64,000 nt of DNA, from positions 17,750 through 81,749 of the forward strand of contig DASZBX010000107.1 of the NCBI GenBank assembly GCA_035943635.1. Reading direction: 5' to 3'. The notes under the pieces were generated by a model, which was not told the origin of the DNA, ran no database searches, and saw nothing but the letters and a program-made list of their open reading frames with translations. Both the position numbers and the translations under genes were made by a program. The DNA comes from DASZBX01 sp035943635. Its GTDB lineage: Bacteria > Actinomycetota > Actinomycetes > Streptomycetales > Catenulisporaceae. Position 1 is the stretch's first letter. Every line of letters starts with the position of its first letter. Shown here piece by piece: positions 1 to 9,900 of this stretch.

Positions 1-58
1 GGACCGGCCCGCGAGGACGGCCGACGCTGCGCCGGCGCCGTATCTCGGGTCGGGCCCG

Positions 59-1267
59 GTGTCGTCCCAGCCGACTGAATCCGAAGGCGAAGCGGACGAG
101 CCCGATGTCTATGACCTCGTGGCGGCCGCGTTCGGCCGTCCGGGCGCCAGGACCGCCGCGGCCAGGGCGGCCGAGTCGAAGCCGGCCGGACCAACCGGCC
201 CGGCGGCGCCGGACCCGGCCGTCGGTACGCCGAAGGTCCTCGCGACCCCGCCCGCCGAGCCCGCTGAGCCCGAGATCTCGCCATTGCAGGTCCCCGACCT
301 CGCAAAACCCGAACCTGCTCCGGTTGGCCGCAGGGGCCTGCGACGCAAGCCGGAACCCGAGCCCGAGTCGGCCGAGTTCAGGCCCAGGCCCCAACGCGCC
401 GAGCCCGAGCCGCCCGCCCTGTGGCGCGCCGCGGGATCCCCGGCGGACGTCCCGCGCGAGTCGAACGTGGCGAACGCCCTGCCCGGCACTTCATCCGTTT
501 CGGCACGGCCAGCCGGTTCCGGTTCCCCGCAGCGGCCCTCGGGGTCGTCACCTCAGCGTACTTACGGCAGGCCCCCGGCCCCGGAGCCCGAACCGTCCTC
601 ATCACCCCTCGCGGCCACCATGCAGACCTCCGCGCAGACCTCCGCGGCCCCGATCGCCAAGCCCGCGCCGCTGCTGCCCCTCCCGGACGACCGGCCCGCG
701 AGGCCCGCCGACCCCACGAAACCCGAGCCCCAGCGGTCGGCCGACCGGTATCCGCCGGCCGAGCCCGCGATCCCGGACCGGCTGGAGAACTCCCGCTCCC
801 AGCCGCCCACCCGCCCGCAACCCACCCGCCCGGCGGCCGACTGGCCCCCCGTCCAGCCGGTCATCCCCGACCTCCCGGCCGACCCCGAACCGCCGGTCGT
901 CGGGCACAACACCCTGGCCCAGCGCCCGGCGGTCGAACGGCCCGACCTGGCCTGGCCCGAGTTCTCCTGGCCGGAGGCCGCCGCGGACTCGCGCGGCCCG
1001 TTCGAACCCAAGCTGACCCGGACCAAGCAGTCCCGGCCGAGGTTCGACTCCGGGTTCGAGAACATCGAGTTCACCCACATCCACGGGCCGCTCGTCGAAC
1101 CCCAGCAGGTGCCGCTGCCCGAGTCGCTCTCGGACGCCGGCTGGCTGGACACGGTGCACTGGAACGACGAATCCGGCCAGGACGGCGAGGAGGCCGCCGC
1201 CGGAGCCGACGCCGAGGCCGGCCGCCGCGCCGGTCCGTTCCGCCGGAAGAAGGGCAGCGCCGCGTAG
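59..1267 (+). CDS. Proline/glutamate-rich hypothetical protein
   Basis: I do not recognise a family. The 402-residue reading is dominated by Pro, Ala, Glu and Arg (many EPEP and RPA runs) and has no membrane segment, so it is probably intrinsically disordered over its first 300 residues. The last ~90 residues are more ordered in composition, with aromatic stretches such as GFENIEFTHIHGP, and end in a basic RRKK tail. The frame is open to the left edge of the window, so the GTG taken as start may be internal and the gene may be 5'-partial. It ends 76 nt before the LysRS gene on the same strand. Codon third positions are strongly GC, which supports coding. Confidence 0.6.
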   Translation: MSSQPTESEGEADEPDVYDLVAAAFGRPGARTAAARAAESKPAGPTGPAAPDPAVGTPKVLATPPAEPAEPEISPLQVPDLAKPEPAPVGRRGLRRKPEPEPESAEFRPRPQRAEPEPPALWRAAGSPADVPRESNVANALPGTSSVSARPAGSGSPQRPSGSSPQRTYGRPPAPEPEPSSSPLAATMQTSAQTSAAPIAKPAPLLPLPDDRPARPADPTKPEPQRSADRYPPAEPAIPDRLENSRSQPPTRPQPTRPAADWPPVQPVIPDLPADPEPPVVGHNTLAQRPAVERPDLAWPEFSWPEAAADSRGPFEPKLTRTKQSRPRFDSGFENIEFTHIHGPLVEPQQVPLPESLSDAGWLDTVHWNDESGQDGEEAAAGADAEAGRRAGPFRRKKGSAA

Positions 1268-1343
1268 CCCGCCCGACCGGAATTGGTGCCGAGGCACGCC
1301 CGGCCTCTGCGAGAATCCTCATGACACCGATCTGAGGAAGGGC

Positions 1344-3071
1344 GTGCCGACTGTGGCCGACAGCAACACCGAGGCTGACTGGGTATCTCGTTTTGCGGAC
1401 GAGGTGATCGAAGCGGCGCAGCGGCGGGCTCCGGGCAAACCGGTGGTCGTCGCCTCGGGGCTGAGCCCGTCCGGCCCGATCCACCTCGGCAACCTGCGCG
1501 AGGTGATGACCCCGCACCTGGTCGCGGACGAGATCCGGCGGCGCGGGCTCGACTGCGTGCACATCCTGTCCTGGGACGACTACGACCGCTTCCGCAGGGT
1601 CCCGGCCGGGATCGACCCGGCCTGGGCCGAGCACATCGGCAAGCCGCTGACCTCCGTCCCGGCCCCGGCCGGAAGCAGCCACCCGAACTGGGCCGAGCAC
1701 TTCAAGGCGCCGATGGTCGAGGCACTGGCCCTGCTCGGAGTCGAGTTCCAGGGCATCAGCCAGACCGAGAAGTACACCTCCGGCGCCTACCGCGAGCAGG
1801 TCCTGCTCGCCATGCGCGAGCGCGGCCGGATCGACGAGGTGCTCGGCCGCTACCGGACCAGGCGCGGCGGCAAGCCGGGCGGGCGCCCGGGCGCGAAGCC
1901 GGTGGACGAGGCCGAACTCGAAGCGGCCGAGGGCTCCGGCGCGGCGGCCGAGGACGACGGCGGCACCGCGGCCGGGTACTTCCCGTACAAGCCCTACTGC
2001 ACGGTCTGCCAGACGGACCTGACCACGGTCACCTCCTACGACGACACCACCACCGAGCTGACCTACACCTGCGCCTGCGGGCACTCGGAGAAGGTGCTGC
2101 TGAGCGAGCACACCAGCGGCAAGCTGGTGTGGAAGGTCGACTGGCCGATGCGCTGGGCCTACGAGGGCGTGATCTTCGAGCCGTCCGGGGTGGACCACCA
2201 GTCGCCCGGCTCCTCCTTCGTGGTCGGCGGGCAGCTGGTCCAGGAGATCTTCGGCGGCGAGCAGCCGATCGGCCCGATGTACGCCTTCGTCGGCATCACC
2301 GGGATGGCGAAGATCTCCAGCTCCAAGGGCGGCGTGCCGACCGCGCTGGACGCGCTGAAGATCATGGAGGCGCCGCTGCTGCGCTGGCTCTACACCCGCC
2401 GCCGGCCGAACCAGTCCATCACGGTCGCCTTCGACCAGGAGATCCAGCGCCTGTACGACGAGTGGGACGCGCTGGCCCGCAAGGTCGCCGACGGCACCGC
2501 CCGCGACACCGACGCCGACTCCTACCACCGCGCGGCGGGTACGGCGGCGGGCCCGCTGCCGACCACCCCGCGCCCGCTGCCGTACCGCACGCTCGCGTCG
2601 GTGCTGGACATCACCACCGGCCAGGACGAGCAGATCCTGCGCATCCTGAGCGACCTGGACCCGGCCGACCCGCTGACCTCGCTGGACGAGGCCCGCCCGC
2701 GGCTGGACTGCGCCCAGGCCTGGATCGACACCCAGCTCCCGGCCGACCAGCGCACCCGCCTGCGCGAGCAGCCGGACACCGAGCTGCTGGCTGCGACCAG
2801 CGACGCGGAACGCGAGTCGCTGCGCCTGCTGCTCGACGGGCTGGAGCAGAACTGGTCGCTGGACGGGCTGACCACGCTCGTCTACGCCGTGCCGAAGCTG
2901 CAGGCCGGATTCGACCCGGAGGCGAAGCCGACCGCCGAGCTCAAGGCGGCCCAGCGCACGTTCTTCGTGCTGCTGTACCGGCTGCTGATCAGCGTCGAGA
3001 CCGGCCCGCGGCTGCCCACCCTGCTGCTCGCGGCCGGCCCGGACCGGGTGCGCACGCTGCTGAACGGCTGA
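1344..3071 (+). CDS. lysS: Lysyl-tRNA synthetase, class I
   Basis: Charges tRNA-Lys with lysine in the cytosol. The 575-residue protein has the class I fold signatures: a HIGH-type motif (PSGPIHLGN, about residues 42-50), a KMSKS-type loop (KISSSKG, about residues 325-331) and a Cys-rich insertion (CTVC...CACGH, about residues 219-245) that probably binds zinc. Class I LysRS, unlike the class II enzyme of most bacteria, is standard in many actinomycetes. The GTG start at 1344 has a GAGGAAG ribosome site directly upstream. Length is typical for the actinobacterial form. It is followed by a convergent-free gap and an unrelated AraC regulator, so it is probably monocistronic. Confidence 0.95.
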   Translation: MPTVADSNTEADWVSRFADEVIEAAQRRAPGKPVVVASGLSPSGPIHLGNLREVMTPHLVADEIRRRGLDCVHILSWDDYDRFRRVPAGIDPAWAEHIGKPLTSVPAPAGSSHPNWAEHFKAPMVEALALLGVEFQGISQTEKYTSGAYREQVLLAMRERGRIDEVLGRYRTRRGGKPGGRPGAKPVDEAELEAAEGSGAAAEDDGGTAAGYFPYKPYCTVCQTDLTTVTSYDDTTTELTYTCACGHSEKVLLSEHTSGKLVWKVDWPMRWAYEGVIFEPSGVDHQSPGSSFVVGGQLVQEIFGGEQPIGPMYAFVGITGMAKISSSKGGVPTALDALKIMEAPLLRWLYTRRRPNQSITVAFDQEIQRLYDEWDALARKVADGTARDTDADSYHRAAGTAAGPLPTTPRPLPYRTLASVLDITTGQDEQILRILSDLDPADPLTSLDEARPRLDCAQAWIDTQLPADQRTRLREQPDTELLAATSDAERESLRLLLDGLEQNWSLDGLTTLVYAVPKLQAGFDPEAKPTAELKAAQRTFFVLLYRLLISVETGPRLPTLLLAAGPDRVRTLLNG

Positions 3072-3186
3072 GTCGGGGCACCGCTCGGACGGTTCGGGCG
3101 GGCGGGGCGTTTTCAGGCGCCCGGCCCGCCCGACTGCTTGGCCGGTGACGTGTCCGCCTGTCGGTGGACCGTGGGATCGTGGAGTC

Positions 3187-3867
3187 GTGTACACAGAGCG
3201 GCCCTCCCGGTTGAGCGGCGCCGTCGTGTGGTCTCAGACGCCGGGCCCGGGCGGCGGCCGGGTGCTGCCGGACGGCTGCATGGACCTGATCTGGATGGAC
3301 GGCCGGCTCGTCATCGCCGGGCCGAACACCTACGCCTTCGTGGCCGGCGGCCCGGTCGAGATCGGCACCACCGGCCTGCGGTTCGCGCCGGGCGCGGGCC
3401 CGGCGGTGTTCGGCGTGCCGGCGAGCGAGCTGATCGACCAGTTGGTGCCGCTGGACGCGCTGTGGCCCGAGGCGGCGGTACGCCGGATGGCCCAACGAGT
3501 CGGCGAGTCGCCCGCACGCGGCGGGGTCCTGGAGGCGCTCGCCGCCGGACGGCTGCGGGAGTCGGCGCCGGATCCGGTCTGCCTGGCCGTCGCGGCGGAC
3601 CTGCGGCGCGGGCGGAGTGTGGCCGCCGCCGCGCAGGAGATCGGGATCAGCGACCGGCAACTGCACCGGCGCAGCCTGGCCGCCTTCGGCTACGGGCCGA
3701 AGATGCTGGCGCGGGTGCTGCGGCTACAGCAGGCCGTGGGCCTGGCCCGGCGCGGCGTGCCGTCGGCGACCGTGGCCGCGATGGCCGGGTACTCGGACCA
3801 GCCGCACTTCGCCCGAGAAGTCCGCGCGTTGGCGGGCGTGCCCCTCGGGGTGCTGCTCGGCGAGTGA
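3187..3867 (+). CDS. AraC-family transcriptional regulator
   Basis: A 226-residue DNA-binding protein. The C-terminal ~90 residues form the double helix-turn-helix of AraC regulators: IGISDRQLHRRSLAAFGYGPKML followed by SATVAAMAGYSDQPHFAREVRAL. The first ~110 residues (LPDGCMDLIWMDGRLVIAGP...) resemble the small sensor-like N-terminal domain common in actinobacterial AraC proteins that lack a classical cupin. I chose the GTG at 3187 because VYTERPSRLSG is the usual N-terminus of such proteins; an upstream in-frame ATG at 3145 would add 14 residues. It is convergent with the next gene and shows no operon partner, so its target is unknown. Confidence 0.85.
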   Translation: MYTERPSRLSGAVVWSQTPGPGGGRVLPDGCMDLIWMDGRLVIAGPNTYAFVAGGPVEIGTTGLRFAPGAGPAVFGVPASELIDQLVPLDALWPEAAVRRMAQRVGESPARGGVLEALAAGRLRESAPDPVCLAVAADLRRGRSVAAAAQEIGISDRQLHRRSLAAFGYGPKMLARVLRLQQAVGLARRGVPSATVAAMAGYSDQPHFAREVRALAGVPLGVLLGE

Positions 3868-3940
3868 TCAGAACTGGCGACGGACGAGGATCCGCGACGG
3901 ACGCGGACTCTTCAGTTCAGCCTTTTGCACTCATCGTGCA

Positions 3941-4825
3941 TCACTCAGCTGGGCCAATTGGGTCCGTCTGGTAGATGTCGGCCGCCTCGGGCACCGTGGC
4001 CGCGCCGAGTTCCGCGGCCACGCTGACCAGCGCCTCGGCCGCGATGGCCGGGTCGTGTCGGCCGTCGACCGTGAAGTACGGCGTGACATACCGGTCCAGG
4101 TACTGCCGGGCCTCGGTCTCGGTCAGGCTCGGGATCAGGCCGGTGATGTACCGGGCGGCGAGGTCCGGCTCGTCGTGGATCGTGCGCAGGGCCCGGCGGT
4201 TGGCGCGCACCACGGCCTGCACCGCCGGGTCGTCCGGTGCGAGGTAGGTGGAGTCCACGGCGATGCCCACCGTGGGGATCTGGAAGTGGTCCCCGACGAA
4301 GGCCAGCAGCCGCAGCCCGTGCTCCGCGACGGTGACCTCCGGCGACAGAGTACTGCCGACGAAGGCCGCGTCCAGCTCGCCGGCGGCCAGCAGGCGCAGG
4401 TGACGGCCGTAGTCGCCCGGCGTCAGGACCACCGACTGCACGTCCTGGTCCGGGTCGAGCCCGTGCCGGCGGAGCACGATCCGGGCGAAGCAGCCGGGCG
4501 CGGTCCGCGGCCCGTGGATACCGATCCGCTTCCCCCGCAGTTGCTCGACCGAGTCGAACTCGGCCCGGGCGACCAGCCAGAACAGCGGCCGGTGGGTGTT
4601 GACGGACAGGACCGTCCAGGGCAGGCCGCCGGTCACCCGGGACAGCACCGCCCGGCCCAGGCCGATCGTGGCCGTGTGCCGCACCCGCTCCAGCGGCCAG
4701 GCGCAGCCGTCCCGCAGGGCGACGTGCACGCCCTCCTGCTCGTAGTAGTTCTCCTGGTCGGCGAGGTAGGCGACCAGCTCCTCATGGATTCCCAGCCCGA
4801 CATGGGTCAGGTCGATGGTGTCCAC
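3941..4825 (-). CDS. NMT1/THI5-like periplasmic-binding-fold protein without signal peptide
   Basis: A 294-residue protein of the type II periplasmic-binding fold. Typical landmarks are FDSVEQLRGKRIGIHGPRTAPGC, LAAGELDAAFVGS and LAARYITGLIPSLTE, as in nitrate/sulfonate/HMP-precursor (SsuA/THI5) proteins. It starts directly MDTIDLTHVGLG from a GTG with a GGAAGGAG site and has neither a signal peptide nor a lipobox, so it should stay in the cytosol. No ABC permease or ATPase is nearby. It lies 71 nt downstream of an SDR gene on the same strand and probably shares its transcript. A solute-binding-fold enzyme or intracellular ligand sensor is more likely than a transporter component, but this is inference. 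Confidence 0.7.
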   Translation of the reverse strand: MDTIDLTHVGLGIHEELVAYLADQENYYEQEGVHVALRDGCAWPLERVRHTATIGLGRAVLSRVTGGLPWTVLSVNTHRPLFWLVARAEFDSVEQLRGKRIGIHGPRTAPGCFARIVLRRHGLDPDQDVQSVVLTPGDYGRHLRLLAAGELDAAFVGSTLSPEVTVAEHGLRLLAFVGDHFQIPTVGIAVDSTYLAPDDPAVQAVVRANRRALRTIHDEPDLAARYITGLIPSLTETEARQYLDRYVTPYFTVDGRHDPAIAAEALVSVAAELGAATVPEAADIYQTDPIGPAE

Positions 4826-4896
4826 TTCGAGGCTCCTTCCGGGGGTCCGGGGTCCTGCTTGGGCGGATCGGTCCGTGCTGCGTGCTCGATTCCTGC

Positions 4897-5658
4897 TCAG
4901 GCCATGCTCAGCCCGCCGTCGACCGGCGCCGTGGTGCCGGTGACGAAGCCGCTCTCCTCGCCCGCGAAGTAGGCCACGGCCTGGGCCACGTCGTCCGGGG
5001 AGGCGATCCGGCCCAGCACGGTCTGGGCCGCCTGGCGCTGGTTGTGCTCCGGCCCGAGCACGCCGGCCAGACTGGTGTCGTCCACCGGCCCGGGCGCGAC
5101 CACGTTCACGGTGATCCCGCGCGGCCCCACCTCCTGGGCGACGTACCGGGCGAACTGGCTCAGTGCCGCCTTCGACACGCCGAGCGCGATCATGCCCGCG
5201 CGCGGCCGCCAGCTCAGCACGGTGCCCAGGTAGACGATCCGGCCGTAGCCCTGCGCGGTCATGCCGGGCAGGACGGCCTTGGTCAACAGGTAGGCCGCGT
5301 GCATCTCCTGGTCCAGCTTGCCGCCGAGTTCGTCCCAGGTCATCTCGTCGAACGACTTGATCGCGTAGGGGATCAGGGCGTTGTGCACCAGGACCTCCAC
5401 CTCGCCCAGCTCGGCCCGGACCTGCTCGACCATGCCGAGCACGGCGGCCTCGTCGCGCACGTCCGCCTGCACCGCGATCGCCCGGCCGCCCGCCGCGGTG
5501 ATGGAGTCGACCACGGCCTGCGCCTTGTCGCGGCTGCCGAGGTAGTTGACGGCGACCAGCATGCCCCGGGCGGCGAGCAGCCTGGCGATGGTCGCGCCGA
5601 TCCCCCTGCTCGCGCCGGTGACGATGGCGACCCGGCCGTTCTGCGGCATGTCGGTCAT
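4897..5658 (-). CDS. SDR-family protein, FabG-like, catalytic Tyr missing
   Basis: A 253-residue short-chain dehydrogenase/reductase fold with an intact N-terminal nucleotide-binding motif (VTGASRGIG, residues 13-21). The catalytic site is abnormal. By alignment with FabG by eye, the YxxxK tyrosine is Leu159 (ALGVSK, with Lys163 kept), the catalytic Ser is Thr146, and NNAG is HNAL. The C-terminus (GFVTGTTAPVDGGLSMA) is normal. The start at 5658 overlaps the stop of the upstream TetR remnant in an ATGA and has a good AAGGAG site. It may bind NAD(P)H without classical reduction, or use another proton donor. Confidence 0.8.
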   Translation of the reverse strand: MTDMPQNGRVAIVTGASRGIGATIARLLAARGMLVAVNYLGSRDKAQAVVDSITAAGGRAIAVQADVRDEAAVLGMVEQVRAELGEVEVLVHNALIPYAIKSFDEMTWDELGGKLDQEMHAAYLLTKAVLPGMTAQGYGRIVYLGTVLSWRPRAGMIALGVSKAALSQFARYVAQEVGPRGITVNVVAPGPVDDTSLAGVLGPEHNQRQAAQTVLGRIASPDDVAQAVAYFAGEESGFVTGTTAPVDGGLSMA

Positions 5659-6170
5659 GATGCGCTCCTTGGGGCGGTTCGGGTGGTGGTCGGGCTCTGG
5701 CTCGGGTTCGAGTCGGTGTTGGCGCTGGTGTCGGTGTCGGTGTCGGCGTGGACCAGCGCGCCGCGCAGGACGACGTGCACGGTCTCGCGCAGCAGGTCGG
5801 CCGCGGTCCGGTTCAGCGCCAGCGGCAGCTGCGAGGTGAGCAGCCGTTCGACCGCCCCACGGGTGATGCAGCTGAGCAGTTCGGGCGCCGTGTTCAGCGC
5901 GCCGACCCGGTAGCCGGCCTGGAACAGGTCGTCGATCCGCCGGTACACGACCGCCTCGAGGCGCTGCTCCACGAACGGCCGCAGCATCGGGTCGCCGCGC
6001 CCCCACAGCAGCTGCGGGGCGCCGATCCGGGACAGCTCGCCGCCGGCCGCGATCAGGAAGGTCTCCATCTGCCGCTCGAACGGCTCCCCGGCCGAGGCCG
6101 TCACCGCGTCCGCGAGGGCCTTCTCCACCCGATACCCGAGGGCATCGCCGCGGCAAAAGCCCACTGGCAC
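5655..6170 (-). pseudogene. TetR-family regulator remnant lacking its HTH
   Basis: The frame carries ~165 residues that read like the C-terminal ligand-binding part of a TetR regulator. It begins near the end of the DNA-binding region (ALGYRVEKALADAV, compare the usual YFxSKEALxxxVxEKALAD) and continues through METFLIAAGGELSRI and VEQRLEAVVYRRIDDLFQAGYR. No helix-turn-helix is found upstream in any of the three minus-strand frames, so the 5' third seems deleted. The tail is low-complexity (DTDTDTSANTDSN). It overlaps the SDR start by 4 nt, so it once regulated or accompanied that gene. A short protein could still be made from an internal start. Confidence 0.6.
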
Positions 6171-6326
6171 TTCGTGATCGTGGCGCGGCGCGCGGGTCTG
6201 GAAGGAAATGGGCGTGTCGGCGGTCCGTGGCAGGCTGTTCTCCGGCGGCCGAGCGTCCAGGCGCGAGGCGGAATCGACCGGCGCGAGGCGCGATCCGGCG
6301 GGGCGCGAGTGAGGGCGGGTGGCACA

Positions 6327-6812
6327 GTGGCTACGGAGATCGTCTCCCGGTGGCGGGCGTTCGAGGCGACGGTTCGGGACCGCGGCCTGGACTGGGCCCT
6401 GCACTACGCCCCGGCCGGTCTGCGGTGGGCCCGCACCACGCACCACCTGCGCGGGGAACACGTCGACCACCTGCTGCCCGCCGACTACCTGGACCTGGAA
6501 TGGGTCGAGGAGCAAAGCGGCAGCCCGTACTCCTACGGCCTGATCGACACGCAGGACGGCCGGTGGCGGATACCGCTGGGCAAGCAGTTCATCTCGGTCC
6601 GGCCGTTCCGCGGCGGCGTCGCCGAGGTGATACCCAACACCGCGGGCAGCAACTACAGCGGACCGTGGCGGCGGATCGACGCCTCCGGCCGGCTGCTCGA
6701 CGACGGCGAACCCGCGGACCGCGCGGCCTGGATTTCAGACCTCGGACATCGGGACAATCGACCACCAGCTTGTCGCTTAATCACACCTCTGTTTGTCCCA
6801 CTAAACCCATAA
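6327..6812 (+). CDS. WG-repeat-like protein, probably 3'-truncated
   Basis: About 161 residues from a GTG at 6327. The first ~130 residues look like a normal coding sequence (ATEIVSRWRAFEATVRDRG, GLIDTQDGRWRIPLGKQF, VAEVIPNTAGSNYSGPWRRIDASGRLL). The glycine/tryptophan pattern resembles WG-type repeats. After about position 6730 the base composition drops sharply in GC, and the last ~25 residues are out of character, running to a stop at 6810-6812. I infer that the original 3' end was lost at a junction near 6730. Function unknown. It is divergent from the TetR remnant, so the region 6170-6330 may hold an old shared promoter. Confidence 0.45.
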   Translation: MATEIVSRWRAFEATVRDRGLDWALHYAPAGLRWARTTHHLRGEHVDHLLPADYLDLEWVEEQSGSPYSYGLIDTQDGRWRIPLGKQFISVRPFRGGVAEVIPNTAGSNYSGPWRRIDASGRLLDDGEPADRAAWISDLGHRDNRPPACRLITPLFVPLNP

Positions 6813-6874
6813 CTGCTGCATAGAGCCCAACTCGGCACTTCTCCCGCGCGTGTCGCCGGGCGTTTTGGCACATA

Positions 6875-6903
6875 TTGACATATTCGTGTCGTTAGCTTGT
6901 CAA
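6875..6903. promoter_or_regulatory. Palindromic half-sites upstream of cydDC
   Basis: TTGACA (6875-6880) and its exact complement TGTCAA (6898-6903) flank a 17-nt spacer about 60 nt before the cydDC start, in a stretch of unusually low GC for this genome. This could be a dyad operator, or a -35 element with coincidental symmetry. The known redox regulator Rex uses a different, more compact palindrome, so I do not assign a regulator. Confidence 0.3.
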
Positions 6904-6963
6904 CGGGCCACACCGCACTCCGAAACTGTCCAACCCACCCACGACTCCCAGGACGGACACGGC

Positions 6964-9900
6964 ATGAGGGCCATCGATCCCCGGCTACTGCGCCGGGCCC
7001 GACCAGTGCGCGGCTGCCTGGCCGCGCTCGTCTTCCTCGGCACCCTGGACGCGATCCTGTTGGCCGTCCAGGCGACCGAACTCGCGAACCTGGTCTGCGC
7101 GGTGGTCGCCGGCGCACCCGCGGCCGCGACCACGAGCACGAATACGGACGCCGCAATCGCCCGCGACGTGCACACCCTGATTCCCGGCGTCGGCCGCCTG
7201 CTCCCGCACGACCCGGCCCAGATCGGCACGGCGGTCCTGCTGCTGCTCGCGGCCACCGGCGGCCGGGCCGCGGCGTCCTGGTCGCGCGAGTCGATCGCCG
7301 CGCGCACGTCCACGATGGTCAAGTCGGCCCTGCGCGCCGACCTGCTCACCGGACTGGTGCACGGCCCGACCCGCGCCGCCGACCGGGCCCGCACCGGGGA
7401 CCTGGCCGTCCTGGCCACCCTCGGCGTCGACGCGCTGGACGGTTACTTCGGCCGCTACCTGCCGCAGCTGACCCTGGCCGCGCTGGTGCCGCTGCTGCTC
7501 GGTGTGCGGATCCTGACCGTCGACCCGTTGTCGGCCCTGATCGTGGCCCTGACCCTGCCGCTGGTCCCGGTCTTCATGGCGCTGATCGGCCTGCTCACCC
7601 GCGACCACCTCGCCGCCCGGTGGGCCGCGCTGGAACGGCTCGGCGGGCACTTCCTCGAAATCCTCGGCGGACTGCCGACCCTGGTCGCGTTCGGCCGGGC
7701 CCGGCGTCAGACCACGATCATCCGCCGCGCCGCCGACGCCCACCGCCGGCTCACCATGCGCACGCTGCGGGTGGCCTTCCTGTCCTCGCTCGCCCTGGAA
7801 CTGATCGCGCTGGTCTCGGTCGCGCTGGTCGCGGTCGGGATCGGGCTGCGGCTGGCCGACGGGTCCCTGGACCTGCGCACCGGTCTCATTGTGCTGATCT
7901 GCGCGCCCGAGGTGTACCTGCCGCTGCGTCACCTCGGCGCGCGCTACCACGAGGCCTCGGAGGGACTGGCCGCCGCGGACCGGATCTTCGCCGAGACCGG
8001 CGGGGGAGCGGCGATCGGTGCGGCGCGCAGTGCGGCGTCAGCATCGGCTCCGGTGCCGGCGGACGTGGCCGCGCGGAGGCCAGGATCGTTGGCCGGGCTC
8101 GGGATCGTGGTCGGCGCGCCGTTCAGGCTGGGCCGGTCGGCCGTGTCGTCGGTCCATGCGAAGTTCTCCGCGATCGCCGGGATGGACGTCCCGGGCGTCT
8201 TGGCAGATGCCGATCAGGACATCGATACCGGTGACGCCGAGACCGAGGCCGTGCACCTCCCGGTCCAGGCCCACCCTCGCGCAGACGCAGGAACATCGAC
8301 CCCTGACGTCCCCTCGGCCCGGATCGATTCCGACGCCAACGCGGAGACCGACGGCGCCGAGGATTTCGCCCCCGACCTCGCGGCCGCCGAGATCCGGTTC
8401 GAGCACGTCGACCTGGCCAGGTCCGGGCGCAGCGGCCCCACGCTCGAGGACTTCTGCCTGCGCCTGGCCCCCGGCCGGATCACCGGTCTGGTCGGCCCGA
8501 GCGGCGCGGGCAAGTCCACCCTGATCCGCCTCCTGCTCGGCTTCGACCGGCCGACCGCCGGGCGGGTCACGGTCGGCGGCGCGGACCTGGCCGACCCGGA
8601 CGACCTGGCCCGGCTCGGCCTCGATCTCGACGCCTGGCGCGGGCAGGTCGCCTGGGTGCCGCAGCACCCGCAGCTGACCGGGCGGACCGTCGCCGCCGCG
8701 ATCCGGCTCGGCGATCCCGGGGCCACGGACCAGGATCTGGCCCGCGCCGCGGCCGCCGCCGGGCTCGACCTGCCGCTGGACCAGCCGCTCGGCCGCCGGG
8801 CCGGGGCCGTCTCCGGCGGCCAGGCCCGGCGGATCGCCCTGGCCCGGGCCATCCTCCGGGACGCGCCGGTCGTGCTGCTCGACGAGCCGACCGAGCACCT
8901 GGACCCCGAGACCGAGCAGATCATCACCGAGGCGCTGCGCGCGTGGCTGCCGGGACGTACCGTCCTGCTGGTGACGCACCGGCCCGCGTTGATCGACCTC
9001 TGCGACAGCATCGTGCTGCTGGACCACGACTCCGCACACCCGAATGCGGACCCTGACGCACCTGCGCGCTCGACCGCACCCGCGCAGACCCGGCGCCGCA
9101 GTGCCGCCTGTGCCACAACGACCACCTCCGCGGCCGCAGCCAGGACGTCCGCCCGACTGCCCGCCGGCTTCTCGGCCGCCTGGAAGAACTCGCTCCTCGG
9201 CGAACAAGAACCCTGCGATATGGATCCGGGCAACGCGGCGTCCGAGACTTTGGCCGCCGCCACCGGATCCCGCCGCGCCGCCGCCCCGAGCGCCGCCGGC
9301 CGCCTGCACCTGCGCGTCCTCGGCGCGATCGGGCTCGGCTCGGCCGCCGCCCTGTGCGGGATCGGGCTCGCCGCCGCGTCCGCCTGGCTGATCGCGACCG
9401 CCTCGCTGCGCCCGCCGCTGCTCACCCTGCAGATCGGCATCGCCGCGGTCCAGGCCTTCGGGCTCGGCCGGGCCGGCCTGCGCTACGCCGAACGGCTGGC
9501 CGGCCACGACGCGACCCTGCGGATCCTGGGCCGGCTGCGCGTGCGGGTCTACCGCGGGCTGGTCCGGCGCGCCCCGGCCGGACTGTCGGCCGAACGCGGC
9601 GGGGACCTGCTGGCCACCGTCACGGCCGACCTCGAGGCCACCCGGGACCTCTTCCTGAAGGTGCTGCTCCCGATGTCCGGCGCCGCGATCGCCTGCCTGG
9701 CCGCGCTGCTGGCCGAGTTCCTGGTACTGCCCGGGGCCGCGCTGGTGCTCGGCGCCGGGATCGGGATCGCGGGCGTGCTGGCCCCGATGGCCGCCCGCCA
9801 GGCCGCCCGCACGTCCCAGCAGCGCACCGCCGCCGCCCGCGCCGCCCTGGCCGAACACACCGTCGTCCTGCTCGACGCCCTGCCCGACCTGGTCGCCTTC

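Noticed and set aside
3941..4825. THI5-type HMP-phosphate synthase
   Set aside because: The Cys-rich CCCFC motif and the characteristic His residues of THI5 are not present; only the general fold agrees.
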